Part shown: piece after piece, positions 32,652-40,827 of the stretch | Layout: each line of letters begins with the position of its first letter | How positions within the stretch are numbered: position 1 is the stretch's first letter | DNA from: Faucicola sp902506225 | Lineage (GTDB): Bacteria; Pseudomonadota; Gammaproteobacteria; Pseudomonadales; Moraxellaceae | Direction of reading: 5' to 3' | DNA: 64,000 bases | NCBI GenBank assembly: GCA_902506225.1 | Contig: LR733345.1 | Span: 806,001 to 870,000, forward strand | Made by a program: the position numbers and the translations under genes | Notes under the pieces: generated by a model | What the model was told of the DNA's origin: nothing | What the model saw: the letters and a program-made list of their open reading frames with translations, nothing else | Databases searched by the model: none

Positions 32652-35216
32652 TTAAGCAAGCTCGATGTCCGCTTGGGATGGAATGGCGTTGTAAGCTAAT
32701 CCTTGCTTTTCCTCAGCCGTTGCAGGGCGAATTTGGCTCCGCTCTTCGACAAATACCACGTTGTCATCGACTTTGTCACTGTTGATAAAGTGCTTAAAGC
32801 GTTTGAGGCGCTCTGGGTCAGATAGTGTAGTTTTCCATTCACACTGGTAAGCGTCAATGTCGGCTTGCATTTGGGTTTCAAGCTCATGAGCAATGCCCAA
32901 GCTATCATTGATAACCACGTCTTGAATATACTCAAGACCACCTTCCATTTTTTCACGCCAGACTGACGTGCGTTGTAAGCGGTCACCAGTTTTGATATAA
33001 AACATTAAGAAACGATCGATATATTTAATTAACGTTGCTTTGTCTAAATCACTGGCAAACAGCTCAGCGTGACGAGGCCGCATACCGCCATTGCCACAGA
33101 CATATAGATTCCACCCATTTTCAGTGGCAATAATACCAACATCTTTGCCTTGGGCTTCGGCGCACTCTCGAGTACAGCCTGATACACCGAATTTGATTTT
33201 ATGCGGGGCACGTAAGCCTTTGTAGCGGTTTTCCAGTTCGATCGCCAAGCCAACGCTATCATCTACACCATAGCGACACCATGTGCTACCGACGCAAGAT
33301 TTGACGGTACGCAAAGACTTGCCATAGGCATGCCCTGTTTCAAAACCTGCGTTGATTAAGCGTTCCCAAATATCGGGCAATTGGTCACTACGAGCACCAA
33401 ATAAATCCACACGTTGCCCACCAGTGATTTTGGTGTAAAGTCCAAAATCTCGAGCCACTTCGCCCAGTACGATGAGTTTTTCGGCGGTAATTTCACCGCC
33501 CGCAATACGCGGTACGACTGAGTAAGTACCATCTTTTTGGATATTCCCCAAGAAAGCGTCATTGGTGTCTTGTAGCGCAACCAGTGGTTTATCTAAGATA
33601 TAGTCATTCCAGCAAGACGCCAAAATCGAGCCAATCGTTGGTTTACAAATTTCACAGCCATCGCCGTGTCCGTGTCTTTCAATCATCTCTTCAAAGGTGT
33701 GGATATTGCTGACGCGCACCAAGTGATACAATTCTTGGCGAGAGTAAGCAAAATGCTCACAGATATGGTTTTTAACTTCGATACCGCGTTTTTTAAGTTC
33801 TGACACTAAGGTATCTTTGACGATTTGGGCACAACCGCCACAGCCTGTACTGGCCTTAGTGCAGATCTTGATGTCTTCATAAGTCATGGCCCCATTGTCC
33901 ACGGCTGCGCAGATTTGACCTTTGCTGACGTTATAACATGAGCATAGGGTAGCGGTATCGGGCAGATTTTCAACGCCCATAACGGGTTTTTCGACATTTG
34001 GTAAAATCAAGCTTTCTGGGTGTAATGGTAAATCAATACCATTTAAAAATAACTGGAGCAAGTTGCTGTAATCTTCCGTATCACCCACAAGTACCGCACC
34101 GAGCAAGCGTTTGCCATCGTCCGAGGTGACTAATTTTTTATACACGCCTGTTTTGGGATTTTGATACACAAAGCTCAAGCAATCTTTGATTTTGCCATGC
34201 GCATCGCCGATACTACCAACATCCACGCCCATCAGTTTGAGTTTAGTGCTCATATCCGCCCCGTCAAACAGGCTGTCATGCTCACCTGCTATTTGTGAGG
34301 CACATACGCTTGCCATGGTGTAGCCTGGAGCAACCAGCCCGTAGATTTTGTTATCCCACAAGGCACATTCTCCAATCGCATAAATATCTGGCTCGCTTGT
34401 TTGACATGTGTCATCAATGACGATACCGCCACGTTCGCCAAGTTTTAGCCCAGAATCTCGTGCAATGGTATCTTCAGGGCGAATCCCTGCACTAAATAGA
34501 ATCAAATCGGTATCGAGCAAAGTGCCGTCAGCAAATTGCATGGTTAAAAAACTAGCGTCATCGTCATGGTTATCGATGATTTGCTGAGTATTTTTACCGG
34601 TTAGTACCGTAACGCCCAAGTCTTCGATTTTTTTCTTTAGCAACTCTCCGCCTGCGGCATCTAGCTGTACGCCCATAAGTTGGGGTGCAAACTCGACTAC
34701 ATACGTGGTTAAACCCAGTGTTACCAAGGCTTTGGCGGCTTCTAATCCCAATAAACCACCGCCAACCACCACACCACGTTGGACACGTGGATTGTCCGCA
34801 GTTGCTAAAATAGCATCTAAGTCATCAATGGTGCGATACACATGGCAGTGGGCATGGTCATTGCCCTGTACTGGGGGTACGAATGGATACGAGCCTGTTG
34901 CTAACACCAATTTTTCAAATTCTAAGGTGTTGCCCTTGCTGGTGATAAGAGTTTTAGTTTGCGGATCAAAACTTGCGACGCCTTCACCCAAATGCAAAGT
35001 AATGCCCGCTTGCTCATAGTTTGCCAGATCCACTAAATTAAGCTGACTGGCATCTTTGTGTTCAAAGTAACTGGACAAATACACCCGATCATACGCAGGG
35101 CGACTTTCAGCACTAAACACATGGATTTGGTAAGTTTGGTGTAGGCGTTTTTCAATCGCTTTTTCGATAAAGTGGTGTCCAACCATCCCATTACCGACGA
35201 CGATAAGATTTTTCAT
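32652..35216 (-). CDS. nirB: Nitrite reductase (NADH) large subunit
   Basis: A protein of 854 residues, the family's usual length. Domains in order: FAD/NADH oxidoreductase (GNGMVGHHFIEKA at residue 8; GVVVGGGLLGLEAAKAL at ~150), a BFD-like [2Fe-2S] domain (CSCYNVSKGQICAAV...CTKASTGCGGC, ~425-465), then sulfite/nitrite reductase domains with sirohaem-4Fe4S ligands in CVGSTWC and SGCTREC. It reduces nitrite to ammonium with NADH. A -24/-12 promoter lies 96 bp upstream. With nirD it forms the second step of nitrate assimilation. Confidence 0.97.
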   Translation of the reverse strand: MKNLIVVGNGMVGHHFIEKAIEKRLHQTYQIHVFSAESRPAYDRVYLSSYFEHKDASQLNLVDLANYEQAGITLHLGEGVASFDPQTKTLITSKGNTLEFEKLVLATGSYPFVPPVQGNDHAHCHVYRTIDDLDAILATADNPRVQRGVVVGGGLLGLEAAKALVTLGLTTYVVEFAPQLMGVQLDAAGGELLKKKIEDLGVTVLTGKNTQQIIDNHDDDASFLTMQFADGTLLDTDLILFSAGIRPEDTIARDSGLKLGERGGIVIDDTCQTSEPDIYAIGECALWDNKIYGLVAPGYTMASVCASQIAGEHDSLFDGADMSTKLKLMGVDVGSIGDAHGKIKDCLSFVYQNPKTGVYKKLVTSDDGKRLLGAVLVGDTEDYSNLLQLFLNGIDLPLHPESLILPNVEKPVMGVENLPDTATLCSCYNVSKGQICAAVDNGAMTYEDIKICTKASTGCGGCAQIVKDTLVSELKKRGIEVKNHICEHFAYSRQELYHLVRVSNIHTFEEMIERHGHGDGCEICKPTIGSILASCWNDYILDKPLVALQDTNDAFLGNIQKDGTYSVVPRIAGGEITAEKLIVLGEVARDFGLYTKITGGQRVDLFGARSDQLPDIWERLINAGFETGHAYGKSLRTVKSCVGSTWCRYGVDDSVGLAIELENRYKGLRAPHKIKFGVSGCTRECAEAQGKDVGIIATENGWNLYVCGNGGMRPRHAELFASDLDKATLIKYIDRFLMFYIKTGDRLQRTSVWREKMEGGLEYIQDVVINDSLGIAHELETQMQADIDAYQCEWKTTLSDPERLKRFKHFINSDKVDDNVVFVEERSQIRPATAEEKQGLAYNAIPSQADIELA

Positions 35217-35311
35217 GTATTTATCCCTTCTAAAGAAACATTGGCTTTTTGACTAGGATAATGATTAGCTTTTGGCGAGTATTATCCCAAGTTTTTCTAT
35301 ACTGTTATATA

Positions 35312-35327
35312 AGCAAACTTTATGCCA
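35312..35327 (-). promoter_or_regulatory. Sigma-54 (-24/-12) promoter of nirBD
   Basis: On the minus strand TGGCATAAAGTTTGCT fits TGGCAYRNNNNTTGCW at every position. The predicted start would give an ~80-nt leader before nirB. Confidence 0.75.
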
Positions 35328-35404
35328 ATATTTAAATTTACTATAAATTTCAATGGGTTAAAAAATATAGGTTAATTGTCTATTAAGAAAAATAACTCAC
35401 ATTG

Positions 35405-37360
35405 TTAGTGATTTAACGCAACCAGTAGCCAAGTGATGAGCAACAGCGCCGTTAATATGCCACTGACCAGTTGCCAAAACAGCACAGGATGTTTGTCAAT
35501 CAGCGGCTGCTTGGCTTTATCGTCGGCATGGCTTTTGGGGTCAAGGTCGGTGAGAAAATCGCCAATGCTCTGATAGCGGCGGTTGCTATCTGCTTGCAGC
35601 GCACGAATCAACACGTCATTGACCCAAAATGGCAAATCTGTGCGCAATTGCCGCACGTTTTTGAACGCCAGTTTTTGGGTGGTTTGGGCGGTCATCGCAG
35701 TGGTCAAGGTGTCGACATCAAACGGCTGTAGCCCTGTCAGCATCTCATAAGTCACCACACCCAGCGAGAAAATATCGGAATACACCCCTTTTGGTGCATC
35801 GCTAAAATATTCAGGAGCAATGTAATGCAAATCGCCCACAGGCGGTGTATGCGCTGTTTTTAGGAGTAAAGAGCCAACCGAACCAAAGTCAATGAGTTTG
35901 ATATGACCCGATGGCAGCAGCATGATATTTTCGGGCTTGATATCTTGATGGAGTAAATAATTACGGTGCATGGCTCGCAGCGCCATGCCAATTTGATTGA
36001 CAATAGCAAAAGTTTGGGCAACCGATAACGGCGGTTGGGTGTCGATAAATTCACGCAAGCTCATGCCTTGCAAAAATTCGGTGACATGGTACAGATATTG
36101 GCTATTTATCGGCTTGGGGTAAAATTTTAGTAAGCTTGGGTGATTGAGGCTTAACCCTATTTTTTCTTCTTTTAAAAACAGCCGTAAAAATCCGCTATCG
36201 TCTTCATAATAGGCAGATGGCACTTTGATAATACGCTGATTATTGGCTGTGTCGGCGGTGCTGTCGGTTGCCAAATACACGCTACTGCGTGGGGTGTTTT
36301 GCACTACTTTGTCAATGGTAAAATGATCAAGCTTGTCGCCGACCGTCAGCACAGGCGGAATGCGTAAACGGGTAACGGCATGACGACTGTCTGTATGTTC
36401 GGCAAGGTCAGCTTTGTCAAAATCTGCATTCGCCAAAATTCTCGCAACTTTTGGCAAGACGGCTATCATCACGCAGCTGACATTGTCATTACTGCCATTT
36501 TCCAATGCCACTTGGCACAAGGTCTCTGGCAAATTTTCTAAGTCTAAGGTGGTGGAATTATCCAGCGCCAACAATTTGCCCAATGCCGATTGGGTGAGTA
36601 ACAATAACTCATCATCACCGATAAATTCATACACGCCATCGGTCATTATCAAAAACACATCTTCGGGCAACACATCAATTTGGGCAAGTTGTAATTCCAC
36701 ATGGGCATCTGCGCCAAGTGCAGCGGCTAACGCGCCTTTGTCTCGCCCTCGTTTGTGTCTGTGGTCTTGGGTGAGTACGCGCAGTTTGTTGTGTCGTAGC
36801 CGATAGATACGGCTATCACCCGTGTGGAATAACACTGCCGAGTGCTCGGATAATAAAGGCTCGGTAAACAGCAGACCAGATAAGGTTGAGAGTAATTTGG
36901 GCAAATACCGCTGCGAGGCTGAATCAAAGCTGTCATGGTGATCACTAAAATACAAAAAATCATTAATAATATGCACGCTTTTGGTGAGCATTTGTGCCAG
37001 CATTTCGGCACTGTTGTTATTCAATGAATCGCTAGTAACAGCGCTAGTAATAGGGCTAGTAACAGGGGGTGTCACCATGTCAGCTTGGTGCATGGTTAAT
37101 TGGTCGATCAGCGTATCAATCACCCATTGACTAGCGAGCTTTGGCTGTCCGCAGCTGCTGACGCCGTCAGCTAAAGCGGTGACTTGCCATGCAAGCTGAG
37201 CGGCGCTGCTATCCCCTGTTGGCACCAGCGTTTGCACCGTCAAGGTGTCTTGGTTTTCGGCTTTGCGCCCTGCATGACTAGCAGCACGGGTCAGCAGTTG
37301 CGGCAAGGATTGTGGTAAGGATTGAAAACTGGGGGGATTTTGCTGAATGGCTTTTGACAT
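35405..37360 (-). CDS. Fused PP2C phosphatase and Ser/Thr protein kinase, membrane-anchored
   Basis: A protein of 651 residues from the ATG at 37360. Residues ~30-310 are a PP2C-type phosphatase with metal-binding Asp motifs (ALADGVSSCG, FHTGDSRIYRL, MTDGVYEF, NDNVSCVMI). Residues ~345-610 are a Hanks-type kinase with the ATP lysine in RIIKVPS, catalytic loop HQDIKPENIML and DFG in LIDFGSV. The C-terminal ~20 residues (VSGILTALLLITWLLVAL) are one membrane helix. It lies 132 bp downstream of the nitrate transporter gene on the same strand and is probably co-expressed. Similar fusions are known beside nitrate assimilation genes in Pseudomonas and Acinetobacter; their targets are not known to me. 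A start at 37417 is possible but has no better site. Confidence 0.88.
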   Translation of the reverse strand: MSKAIQQNPPSFQSLPQSLPQLLTRAASHAGRKAENQDTLTVQTLVPTGDSSAAQLAWQVTALADGVSSCGQPKLASQWVIDTLIDQLTMHQADMVTPPVTSPITSAVTSDSLNNNSAEMLAQMLTKSVHIINDFLYFSDHHDSFDSASQRYLPKLLSTLSGLLFTEPLLSEHSAVLFHTGDSRIYRLRHNKLRVLTQDHRHKRGRDKGALAAALGADAHVELQLAQIDVLPEDVFLIMTDGVYEFIGDDELLLLTQSALGKLLALDNSTTLDLENLPETLCQVALENGSNDNVSCVMIAVLPKVARILANADFDKADLAEHTDSRHAVTRLRIPPVLTVGDKLDHFTIDKVVQNTPRSSVYLATDSTADTANNQRIIKVPSAYYEDDSGFLRLFLKEEKIGLSLNHPSLLKFYPKPINSQYLYHVTEFLQGMSLREFIDTQPPLSVAQTFAIVNQIGMALRAMHRNYLLHQDIKPENIMLLPSGHIKLIDFGSVGSLLLKTAHTPPVGDLHYIAPEYFSDAPKGVYSDIFSLGVVTYEMLTGLQPFDVDTLTTAMTAQTTQKLAFKNVRQLRTDLPFWVNDVLIRALQADSNRRYQSIGDFLTDLDPKSHADDKAKQPLIDKHPVLFWQLVSGILTALLLITWLLVALNH

Positions 37361-37492
37361 GGGTTTTTCCTTACTAGCACGGTTGCTACGCATTGTGCAA
37401 AAATGAAAAAAGGGCATACACCCTTTTTTGCCTTACTAACTAGATTTCCTTGTCCACTGGTTGACTATTTTTTGGTTGGATTTAGTGAGCGA

Positions 37493-38965
37493 TTAGGCTA
37501 CCGCAATTCGCTCAATCGTGCCATCTTCGTGCACCTCGATCATATGTCCTTGTGGCTCGCTCAAGAAGGTCGCGCCAATAAAGGCAATCCCTGCAAAAAT
37601 CGCGAGGGTAATAAAGAATCCTGTTGGCGATACCATAGAGAAAATAGTCAAAAACAACACCCCACCTACGTTACCATACGCACCCGCCATACCAGCAATT
37701 TGCCCTGTCATACGGCGTTGAATGAGCGGAACCACTGAGTACACTGCACCGCATGCTGCTTGCACAAATACAGAAGTAAGCAGCACGATTGCCACTGCAC
37801 CCGCCAATGGTAACTTGGTCATTTGCGTCATTAGCAGATAACCCACCGTTTGCCCTGCCAATGCAATCATCAATACTTTACGACGACCGACCGCATCGGA
37901 CATAAAACCACCGCCAGGACGAGCAAATAAATTCATCACCGCAAAACAGCCTGCAGTCAACCCTGCTAAAGTATGCGATACACCATAGTTGGTAATAAAA
38001 AATTGCGGCAACATCGACACCACTGCCAACTCAGAGCCAAAACATGCCAAATACGCCATGTCCAAAATCGCCACTTGTTTAAACTGATAACCATATTCTG
38101 GATTTACCGCAGGGCGAGATGTATCAAATAAATGCTTATTGACTGACCAGATTTTGATATATTGATAGACTACAAGCACCGCCACCACCGCATATGCCAG
38201 CATGGTTTGATTAGCGGTTAATAATTTTAATCCACTAGGTGACAAACGCCACGCCAACAAAAACAAAATCGCATAAACCGGTAAAATCATCACCGCATAA
38301 AAGTAAAAATCTGCCTTGTTTGATACTTCCAAACCGCCTGATTTTTTTGGTTTAAAATAAGTCGCACCTTTGGGTGTATCACTGACGCCACGATAAAAAA
38401 TGACCGAATAAACAATCGCAATCACGCCTGTTGTCGCAATCGCATACCGCCAACCATCTGCACCGCCATACACTAAGGCAAGAATCGGCATCGACATCGA
38501 CGCTACTGCCGCCCCAAAATTGCCCCAACCGCCGTACACCCCTTCTGCCGAGCCGACTTCATTGACAGGAAACCATTCTGAAATCAAACGAATCCCAACC
38601 ACAAATCCTGCACCGACAAAACCTAGCAAAAACCGCCCAATCGCCAGCATTTGGAAACTTTGGGCAAATGCAAACACAAAACACAAAAAACCGCTAATCA
38701 ACAACACAGCACTATATGAACGCTTGGGGCCGTATCTATCGACCATCGCGCCGATTAGCAAACGGGCAGGAATGGTCAAAGCCACATTGAGCATCAAGAT
38801 CGCTTTGACTTGTCCATCGCTCAAATGAAAATATTGTTTGATAGTTGGCATCAATGCCACATGAGCAAACCAAATTAAAAAGGTGACGAAAAAAGCAAAC
38901 CAGGTGTAATGTAACACCTTGATACGGGGTAATTTCATAGCAAACAGCGGTAAACGTTGGGGCAT
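37493..38965 (-). CDS. NarK/NasA-family nitrate/nitrite transporter (MFS)
   Basis: A protein of 490 residues with 12 predicted helices. It has the nitrate signatures GNFGAAVASMSMPILALV (first NS motif) and GMAGAYGNVGGVLFLTIFS (second), and the MFS loop GAMVDRYGPKRSY. It imports nitrate for assimilation. AAGGAG lies 7 bp before the ATG. A perfect -24/-12 promoter lies about 50 bp upstream. The kinase/phosphatase gene follows in the same direction, and the oxidoreductase/nitrate reductase pair is divergent. The long central loop with ~40 extra residues is common in the assimilatory branch. Confidence 0.92.
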   Translation of the reverse strand: MPQRLPLFAMKLPRIKVLHYTWFAFFVTFLIWFAHVALMPTIKQYFHLSDGQVKAILMLNVALTIPARLLIGAMVDRYGPKRSYSAVLLISGFLCFVFAFAQSFQMLAIGRFLLGFVGAGFVVGIRLISEWFPVNEVGSAEGVYGGWGNFGAAVASMSMPILALVYGGADGWRYAIATTGVIAIVYSVIFYRGVSDTPKGATYFKPKKSGGLEVSNKADFYFYAVMILPVYAILFLLAWRLSPSGLKLLTANQTMLAYAVVAVLVVYQYIKIWSVNKHLFDTSRPAVNPEYGYQFKQVAILDMAYLACFGSELAVVSMLPQFFITNYGVSHTLAGLTAGCFAVMNLFARPGGGFMSDAVGRRKVLMIALAGQTVGYLLMTQMTKLPLAGAVAIVLLTSVFVQAACGAVYSVVPLIQRRMTGQIAGMAGAYGNVGGVLFLTIFSMVSPTGFFITLAIFAGIAFIGATFLSEPQGHMIEVHEDGTIERIAVA

Positions 38966-39013
38966 CTGCTTCTCCTTTAAGTAAGCCTGTATGGTTCACG
39001 GTAACAAGGCAAA

Positions 39014-39029
39014 AGCAATATTTATGCCA
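39014..39029 (-). promoter_or_regulatory. Sigma-54 (-24/-12) promoter of the nitrate transporter
   Basis: Minus-strand TGGCATAAATATTGCT matches the -24/-12 consensus fully. It predicts a ~38-nt leader before the transporter ATG. Confidence 0.78.
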
Positions 39030-39143
39030 TTATCATAAACTTTTGTTTTTACAATAATTTTTTTGAATGACCCATCAATTAGCTATTTTGCTGTGATAAA
39101 ACTTTCACCGATTAGCATAAATGATAAAAATTTGATGCTGTAC

Positions 39144-39160
39144 TGCACTATTTTGGTAAG
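39144..39160 (+). promoter_or_regulatory. NtrC-like binding site
   Basis: TGCACTATTTTGGTAAG agrees at 13 of 17 positions with the NtrC consensus TGCACCAWWWTGGTGCA. It lies ~115 bp upstream of one sigma-54 promoter and ~220 bp upstream of the divergent one, a normal enhancer distance. Confidence 0.5.
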
Positions 39161-39367
39161 TAATCGATAAGGTAAAAGAATAATGCAAATAAATAAGCAA
39201 AAAAAATGTCTAAAAATATTTTAAAAACAGTCAAACAGTCAAACAGTTATCTACAGTTAAAGAGGTTAAATTCAAAGAGTGGTCAACATCCATCACACTG
39301 TCCGACAAATAATAGCCAAAATTTAAAACACCATAAAAAACAGTAAAAAACAACGGTTTAAAACGGT

Positions 39368-39383
39368 TGGCATAAATTTTGAA
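39368..39383 (+). promoter_or_regulatory. Sigma-54-like promoter of the nitrate reductase operon
   Basis: TGGCATAAATTTTGAA has the -24 GG and the TTG of the -12 box at the right spacing but lacks the usual C of TTGC. It is 80 bp before the oxidoreductase ATG and differs little from the transporter's promoter. Confidence 0.5.
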
Positions 39384-39462
39384 TTATCTAAAGGGCTAAA
39401 TTTTAAAGTACTAGCTTCTAAAGTATTAAATATCGGGTCGGATAAGCAAGGTCAGCCAAACA

Positions 39463-40788
39463 ATGCAACACACACACATTCTTATCATAGGGGCGGGGAT
39501 GGCAGGGACACGCTTTGCCATGCAGTATGCCAAAAGCAGACTGAGTGCCCACAGCGGATTGGGGGTTGACAGCCAGGGCGAGCAAAGTCGAGATGAGTTT
39601 GCCATCACGCTTATCAACAGCGAGCCGTATGCAGGCTATAACCGTATTATGCTATCGCCTGTATTGGCAGGGGAAAAACGCTTCGCTGAGATTTATCTAT
39701 TTTCTCAAGAGGAGTACGCTAACCATAACATCACTGTAAAGACAGGTTGCACTGTTAGCGATATCAATCTTGCTGCTCATCAGGTCATCACCGACAGCGG
39801 CGAAACCATCGGCTATGACAAATTGGTGTTTGCCACAGGTTCAACGCCATTTATTTTGCCATTGCCCAATCATACCGCAAAAGGCGTCATGGGTTTTCGT
39901 ACCAAAGCCGATGTGGACGCTATGCTAGATATCGCAAAAACCAATCATAATGGCAAAAAATCTCCAAAATGCCTGGTTATCGGCGGTGGGTTACTCGGTC
40001 TTGAGGCTGCCAATGCCTTGGTACAACAGGGAGCGAAAGTCACTGTGGTACATGGGGCAGGCTATTTACTCAATCGCCAACTCGATAAAACCGCTGCCGA
40101 TTTACTGCAAACTTACTTTGAAAACAAAGGTATTGAGTTTGTGCTCAACGCCAACTCTCAAGCGATTTGCGTGGATGAGGATAACCAGGTTACTGGACTG
40201 ACTTACACGGATAATGTCGACATATCCCTCCCCGCCAAAACCATTGACAGCGATTGCATTATCATGACCGTCGGCGTGCGACCCAATATTGCCCTTGCGC
40301 AACAGGTCGGTATCACTTGCGAGCGGGGGATTTTGGTTGATAACCAAATGCGAACCCATACCCCAGACGTGTATGCGATTGGTGAGTGTGTACAGTTTGA
40401 CAACCAGCTATTTGGGCTCGTCGCACCTGTATATGAGCAAGCCAATATTCTGCTACATACCTTAAACGAGCAGCCAGGCAGCACCTCGCCCGTGTTTAGC
40501 ATACAACCAACGGCAACCAAACTAAAGGTCTCGGGCGTGGCGCTATTTTCGGCAGGTGATATCGATGTGAGTCACGACTGCGAGCAGTTGATTTATCAAG
40601 ATCCTAGCCATAGCATCTATCAAAAAATCACCGTAAAAGACAACCGTATTTTATCTGCAGTGCTATATGGTGATGTACAAGAGGGCAGTTGGTTTTTTGA
40701 ACTGATTCAAAATCAACAAGATATTTCAGCCATCAAAGATAAATTACTGTTTGGCAAAGCGTTTTGTGAAGAGTTGCTGGCGGGCTGA
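39463..40788 (+). CDS. FAD-dependent NAD(P)H oxidoreductase, electron donor to nitrate reductase
   Basis: A protein of 441 residues homologous to the N-terminal FAD/NADH half of NirB and to rubredoxin-type reductases. The FAD motif HILIIGAGMAGTRFAMQY is at residue 4, and the NADH motif CLVIGGGLLGLEAANAL at ~170. GECVQFDNQLFGLVAPVYEQA matches the NirB-like second FAD motif. It carries no FeS or sirohaem domain. It is 39 bp upstream of the molybdopterin nitrate reductase gene and most likely passes NAD(P)H electrons to it, as NasC/NasB-type subunits do. The exact name cannot be settled from sequence. Confidence 0.85.
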   Translation: MQHTHILIIGAGMAGTRFAMQYAKSRLSAHSGLGVDSQGEQSRDEFAITLINSEPYAGYNRIMLSPVLAGEKRFAEIYLFSQEEYANHNITVKTGCTVSDINLAAHQVITDSGETIGYDKLVFATGSTPFILPLPNHTAKGVMGFRTKADVDAMLDIAKTNHNGKKSPKCLVIGGGLLGLEAANALVQQGAKVTVVHGAGYLLNRQLDKTAADLLQTYFENKGIEFVLNANSQAICVDEDNQVTGLTYTDNVDISLPAKTIDSDCIIMTVGVRPNIALAQQVGITCERGILVDNQMRTHTPDVYAIGECVQFDNQLFGLVAPVYEQANILLHTLNEQPGSTSPVFSIQPTATKLKVSGVALFSAGDIDVSHDCEQLIYQDPSHSIYQKITVKDNRILSAVLYGDVQEGSWFFELIQNQQDISAIKDKLLFGKAFCEELLAG

Positions 40789-40827
40789 TCTGACTGGTAG
40801 AAATTAAAAATAGTAAAAGGTTAACGT

